From Atherix ibis (lineage: Eukaryota; Arthropoda; Insecta; Diptera; Athericidae): a DNA stretch of 64,000 nucleotides. Under the pieces are notes generated by a model, which saw only the letters and a program-made list of their open reading frames with translations, was not told the DNA's origin and did not search any database. Numbering within the stretch: the first letter of the stretch is position 1; every line of letters begins with the position of its first letter. The stretch covers positions 78,541,622 to 78,605,621 of the forward strand of contig OY282606.1 of NCBI GenBank assembly GCA_958298945.1, written 5' to 3'. The position numbers and the translations under genes were made by a program. This document shows positions 60,491 to 64,000 of this stretch, piece by piece.

Positions 60491-60775
60491 CAGATGGTTG
60501 GACCTTATTTAAAAATATTCCCCCGACTATAGTCTTCTTAGTTTCATACTCAATAGTCCAAACTTTCCCAGTTCTTCTTATCGTTAGATCGCCAGAAGTA
60601 AGCAGTTCCAATAAGTCGCAGAGTCTGAGGTCGTTGCAATTTAAATGCGATGATATGGAGAATAGTTACTTGGCCACATGTCTAGACAAATCAACGTCCA
60701 CGTCAATTTCTGTTCACACTTTTGATTTTGAAGGGCACTATCAGATCGATTACTTCAATCAGTTTTCAATAAAAG
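60491..60775 (+). CDS. Candidate internal exon of an unknown membrane protein
   Basis: An acceptor (TTTTCTCTTTAG|CAG, pyrimidine-rich) and a textbook donor (AAAAG|GTAAGTG) bracket 285 bases that stay open in one frame (94 codons, entering in phase 1 and leaving in phase 1). The peptide starts DGWTLFKN, then has a hydrophobic run PPTIVFLVSYSIVQTFPVLL of membrane-segment length, then a polar part (RSPEVSSSNKSQSLRSLQ; CDDMENSYLATCLDKSTST), and ends FDFEGHYQIDYFNQFSIKG. A hydrophobic segment followed by F-x3-G-x3-D near an exon end loosely recalls the next-to-last exon of insect gustatory receptors, but I saw no T-Y-x5-Q-F exon downstream. The family is unproven. Confidence 0.38.
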
Positions 60776-61150
60776 GTAAGTGAAAATGAAGTTGAAAATT
60801 GATTAAAATCAAGTGTGCGGAGTTTTAATAACTATCATTTTTGACACTAATAACTGCGACCATCTGTCAATTCGTGAATATTATTTATCATACACTTCTT
60901 AAGAAAATATGTATTTTCTAATAAAGAGTTACCAAAAACCTTACACAAAAAAGTCTGGCTTCAGACCATAGACCATAGAAGTGGTAGAAGGCTTCACAAC
61001 CAAAAAATTGCGATCTCGATTAAGCTAAAAATTGAAACCATTTTAGGATGTAGCTTTTAACCATGCTCATTATAAAGAGTCTTATTCAAAAGCATATACA
61101 CACCAGCATATAATTTGCGATAGCCCTAAAGTTAATCCAGTTTATATACA
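60776..61150. other. No recognised gene
   Basis: If 60491-60775 is an exon, this is the start of its intron. No acceptor with a convincing exon was found before the mariner. Confidence 0.4.
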
Positions 61151-62097
61151 CGAGGTCGCGCAGCAGGGACGTTATCATGGTGCAAAAGCCAATTTTTGTT
61201 CTTCCACAAATCCGGGCGTTTCTGGCGGATTGCTTCACACAACTTTCGCATAACTTACAGATAATATTCCTTATTGACCGTTCTATCCTGTGACAAGAAC
61301 TCATGATGCACCACGCCCCTGCAATCGAAGAAAACTGTAAGCGAAACTTTCACATTCGACCGACCTTGGCGCGCTTTTTTCGGTATTGGCTCATGCGACA
61401 GATTCCATTGGGATAATTGAGCTTTGGTTTCCACGTCATAACCATAAACCCATGATTCGTCACCAGTTATGACCCTCTGGAGCAAATTTGGGTCATCGCG
61501 GACAGAGTACAACAACTCCTTATCAATGTTAATGCGATGCTGTTTTTGGTCGAAATTAAGCAATTTTGATACGAATTTCGCAGCGACCCGTCTCACGCCA
61601 AATCATTGGTAAAAATCGAATGGCATGAGCCAATCGATATGTTTAAGTCTTCAGCAACTTCTCTCACGGTGATTCAACGATTGGCCAATACTATTTTCTT
61701 CACTTCATCAATGTTTTCGTCTGTTGTTGACGTGCTCGGGCGTCCGGCACGCTTTTCGTCGTTCACATCTTCTCGGCCCTCTGAGAACATTTTGTACCAC
61801 CGATAAACGTTGCTTCGGTCCAAGGTAGCTGCACCATATGCCACAGTCAATATTCGGAATGCGTCCGCGCAATTAATTTTGTTTTTCACACAAAATTTGA
61901 TACAGATTCTTTGATCCATTTTTTGGAATGGGCAAAAATCGAAGACGAGCCAAAAATTAACTGAACATTCAAAATGTCCGAACTTGTCGGTATAAGTGAG
62001 AGACATGAGTACCAATATAATGTCACAAAAAATCGAAAATCGAATATACGATACCTGCGGAAATTCAAAAGTTGCGATACTTTTTGAACAGACCTCG
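61151..62097 (-). mobile_element. Mariner transposon, minus strand, 3' part deleted up to the terminal bases
   Basis: The 5' end (minus strand) reads CGAGGTCTGTTCAAAAAGTA, a mariner-like terminal repeat preceded by TA. At the other edge only CGAGGTC (61151-61157) of the matching repeat remains, fused directly to the middle of the catalytic domain. The flanking TA there reads CA. The deletion took the last third of the transposase and nearly the whole right repeat but left the extreme end. Confidence 0.75.
61158..61919 (-). pseudogene. Mariner transposase (D,D34D type), broken
   Basis: The start ATG is at 61919 (MDQRICIKFCVKNKINCADA). The DNA-binding domain is intact: SNVYRWYKMFSEGREDVNDE, then KRAGRPSTSTTDENIDEVKK. 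A stop comes at 61674 in what should be NRRITVREVAEDL. After another frame change the frame is open at 61596-61255 with FVSKLLNFDQKQHRINI, VITGDESWVYGYDVETKAQL (first catalytic Asp), FFDCRGVVHHEFLSQDRTVN and KEYYL, then a stop. WLLHHDNVPAA with the second Asp follows and the element ends. The third Asp is deleted. Upstream codons 62108-61920 in the same frame are the leader. Confidence 0.88.
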
Positions 62098-63377
62098 TAT
62101 AAGCCCACAAAATCGAACTTGATTTTTACTAATATATTTTCTGATTACAAAATATTAACAAAAAAAAATATAAAATTGCCAAAGCGATAATAATAATAAG
62201 TTCATCATATTCAACCTAATCCTGTATTTTTAACCAACTTTTGATAGTAAAAATAATTTCTATTGTAAGTGGTTCCCTCTTTTAAGTTGAACTTCTTTTA
62301 TTATGTCTAGACTAGCGGCAAAGGAATTTATTATTTAGCAAAAAAAAAACAATTTAAAAACTATAAGAAAAAGACTGAAGTGAACAACAACTTTTAGAAT
62401 AAGAGATCCTAAAGTCAATAAATCCCTTGCTGTTAAGGTCGAATACGTAATTCGGAATACACCAAAAAAACACCGGACTATACGTGATTCACATTTTCAT
62501 AAATTTTCTCAATGGTCAAGTTGAGTTATACTATCAGAAGTTGATCATTTTCATTTTTCTTCTTCTCATTCAGTATAGAAGAATATAAAAAAAAGAAACT
62601 AAAAACAAAAAAGTTGAAATAAAAAATATCCCTTAAAAATTGGTAGAAGGACGTTGGCGTAGATCAAAGAAGAGACACTAAAACAATCATCCCACGTTTT
62701 AGAAGGCGTCGACAAATCAGAATCGAATTAATTCAAAAAAATTTTTAGGGTACCTACAGAACAAAACAACAACAACAACAACAAAAATAACAGAAATCGA
62801 TCAATATCTCTTTTGACTGAGTTAAGAGTCTCCTCTGCGTTTGTACATACTCCATAAATTCGTGAGAATATGTGGGTTGTCCAGATCCTTATGGCACCAA
62901 CTGATCACCACACACGAAACTGCTTTCGAAGTCGTCTTGAAATCCCTGAGAGGTAAACGTTTAAATCTCGTGCTGGCGACAGGCCACCTACTACTATCAG
63001 AAGACAATGGTAAATCGTATACTTTAGACCAACAAGGTTAAAATTGATGAGATGACGTAATATTCTGAACGCAAAATCAAAAAACGTATTCAGCCTTTCA
63101 ACTTGAATTGAATAATGTCAGATCGGATTAGGCCGTTTTTTTCGTATAACCGATCCCGCGTATTGATTGTGACAGAATAATTTGAAGATCGTTATGGCTA
63201 ACATTATATTTAATTATTAGTAAGCAATTAAAGAAACTTTCGTATTTACCAACTAATTTCTAATTACTGTAATCAATTTTTATACTTGAAATTTTTCAAT
63301 AAATTTCGCTATTAAAATCTGATAATAACTGAATTTAGGAGTTAAAAAAAGGCAATTTTCATTACCAAAAAGGTTGA
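62098..63377. other. No recognised gene; short (CAA)n run
   Basis: A (CAA)n tract sits at about 62765-62785. Frames on both strands at 62822-63041 overlap and have no domain. The rest is AT-rich. Confidence 0.4.
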
Positions 63378-63426
63378 TTGGGTGAAACGCATATTCACGC
63401 ACTCATTGACCACTCGTTTCACCCAA
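63378..63426. repeat. Perfect 12-bp inverted repeat with 25-base loop
   Basis: TTGGGTGAAACG (63378-63389) and CGTTTCACCCAA (63415-63426) are exact reverse complements. In AT-rich surroundings a 12-bp GC-containing perfect palindrome is unusual. It could be a hairpin in RNA, a dyad protein-binding site, or a chance inverted duplication. Confidence 0.85.
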
Positions 63427-64000
63427 AGTATACACATTCAAACCCAGAAAATTTAACCTTAACATAATCCTTATTATATAAAATATAGTCAGTTTATCCT
63501 TGAACCTTGTTTATAGAAAATATAATTATATTAATTGCTCATCAACTATGCTCTCAAGGATCTGATTAATGCACTTCTATTTACAAACAAATTCAGATCA
63601 TTAAATGCCAAAATAATCATTGAAACATTAAAAGTAAGGTTATAGGTTTTCAACCTCATCCTAAGTATATACGAGGGGTGGTAAAAAGATAATAAAACTG
63701 TCATCACTGAGACCGATCTGTCAGCATTGTGGACCTCTAGTGAAGGGCGTGATAATAAGTTATTTACCAATTAGTATGCTGGAACCAATTTGGACTTACA
63801 AGTTTGTTCAATATTATTTATTTGGGATATTTCAATAATTATTACGAAAGCAGTAAATCATTGCTCTACTAATAATACCAACAAAAAAATCATAGTTTAA
63901 ATTCAACATAAAAAAATATATTATTTTGAAATTAATTTAACTAGTTTAATATATATGACTAAAGAACATCATTATTAATTAAAGCGAAAATTAGGGATCT
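63427..64000. other. AT-rich DNA to the window end
   Basis: Nothing recognised. ACGAGGGGTGGTAAAAAGAT at about 63672 resembles a mariner terminal repeat, but no transposase follows. Confidence 0.4.

Noticed and set aside
60800..60935. TLITATICQFV as the T-Y-x5-Q-F last exon of a gustatory receptor following the exon at 60491
   Set aside because: Stops lie directly upstream in that frame and no AG acceptor lies between them and the peptide.
63672..63760. ACGAGGGGTGGTAAAAAGAT as a mariner terminal repeat
   Set aside because: No transposase blocks or partner repeat follow before the window end.

Overview
This is AT-rich eukaryotic DNA, almost certainly from an arthropod and most likely an insect. 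The main evidence is a dense layer of decayed mariner and Tc1-like transposons and Jockey/R1-type non-LTR retrotransposons whose residual proteins read like insect copies. There is no bacterial gene organisation, and I saw no tRNA, rRNA or CRISPR array. One 200-base assembly gap lies at 23418-23617. The species cannot be told from the sequence.

Layout. At 0-10 kb there are retrotransposon 3' ends (1-413, 4336-5210, 5240-6125 on the minus strand, 7915-9294), a minus-strand Tc1/mariner relic (9335-9965), two microsatellites (1341-1534, 3973-4113), a heptamer array (6841-6917) and a CpG-richer stretch (about 1780-2400) that might hold a promoter. At 10-25 kb there is a mariner copy (14201-15347), a 26-bp repeat (15604-15741), a perfect 53-bp duplication (17026-17132) and a satellite-like array of about 110-bp units (18650-21000). 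At 25-39 kb there is a nearly complete mellifera-type mariner (25570-26861), a pile-up of three mariner fragments (30920-32800), a full-length antisense mariner (36014-37212), another relic (38131-38950), and RT pieces in both directions. At 39-50 kb there are more RT pieces and a candidate last exon of an unknown gene (45775-46120). At 50-58 kb there are two further tandem arrays (about 140-bp units at 51230-54260, about 38-bp units at 56160-57650). At 58-64 kb there is a less AT-rich block with no recognised gene, a candidate internal exon (60491-60775), an internally deleted mariner (61151-62097) and a perfect 12-bp inverted repeat (63378-63426).

How it fits together. No complete host gene is visible. 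The window reads as intergenic or intronic DNA that collected transposons of several lineages, nearly all broken by stops, frameshifts and deletions, plus three unrelated tandem arrays. Two of those arrays show higher-order structure. I found no new enzymatic or defence system. The items most worth a second look are the two unannotated candidate exons, the higher-order arrays, and the near-intact mellifera-type mariner disabled at a catalytic aspartate. Everything here rests on reading and translating by eye; no database search was run.
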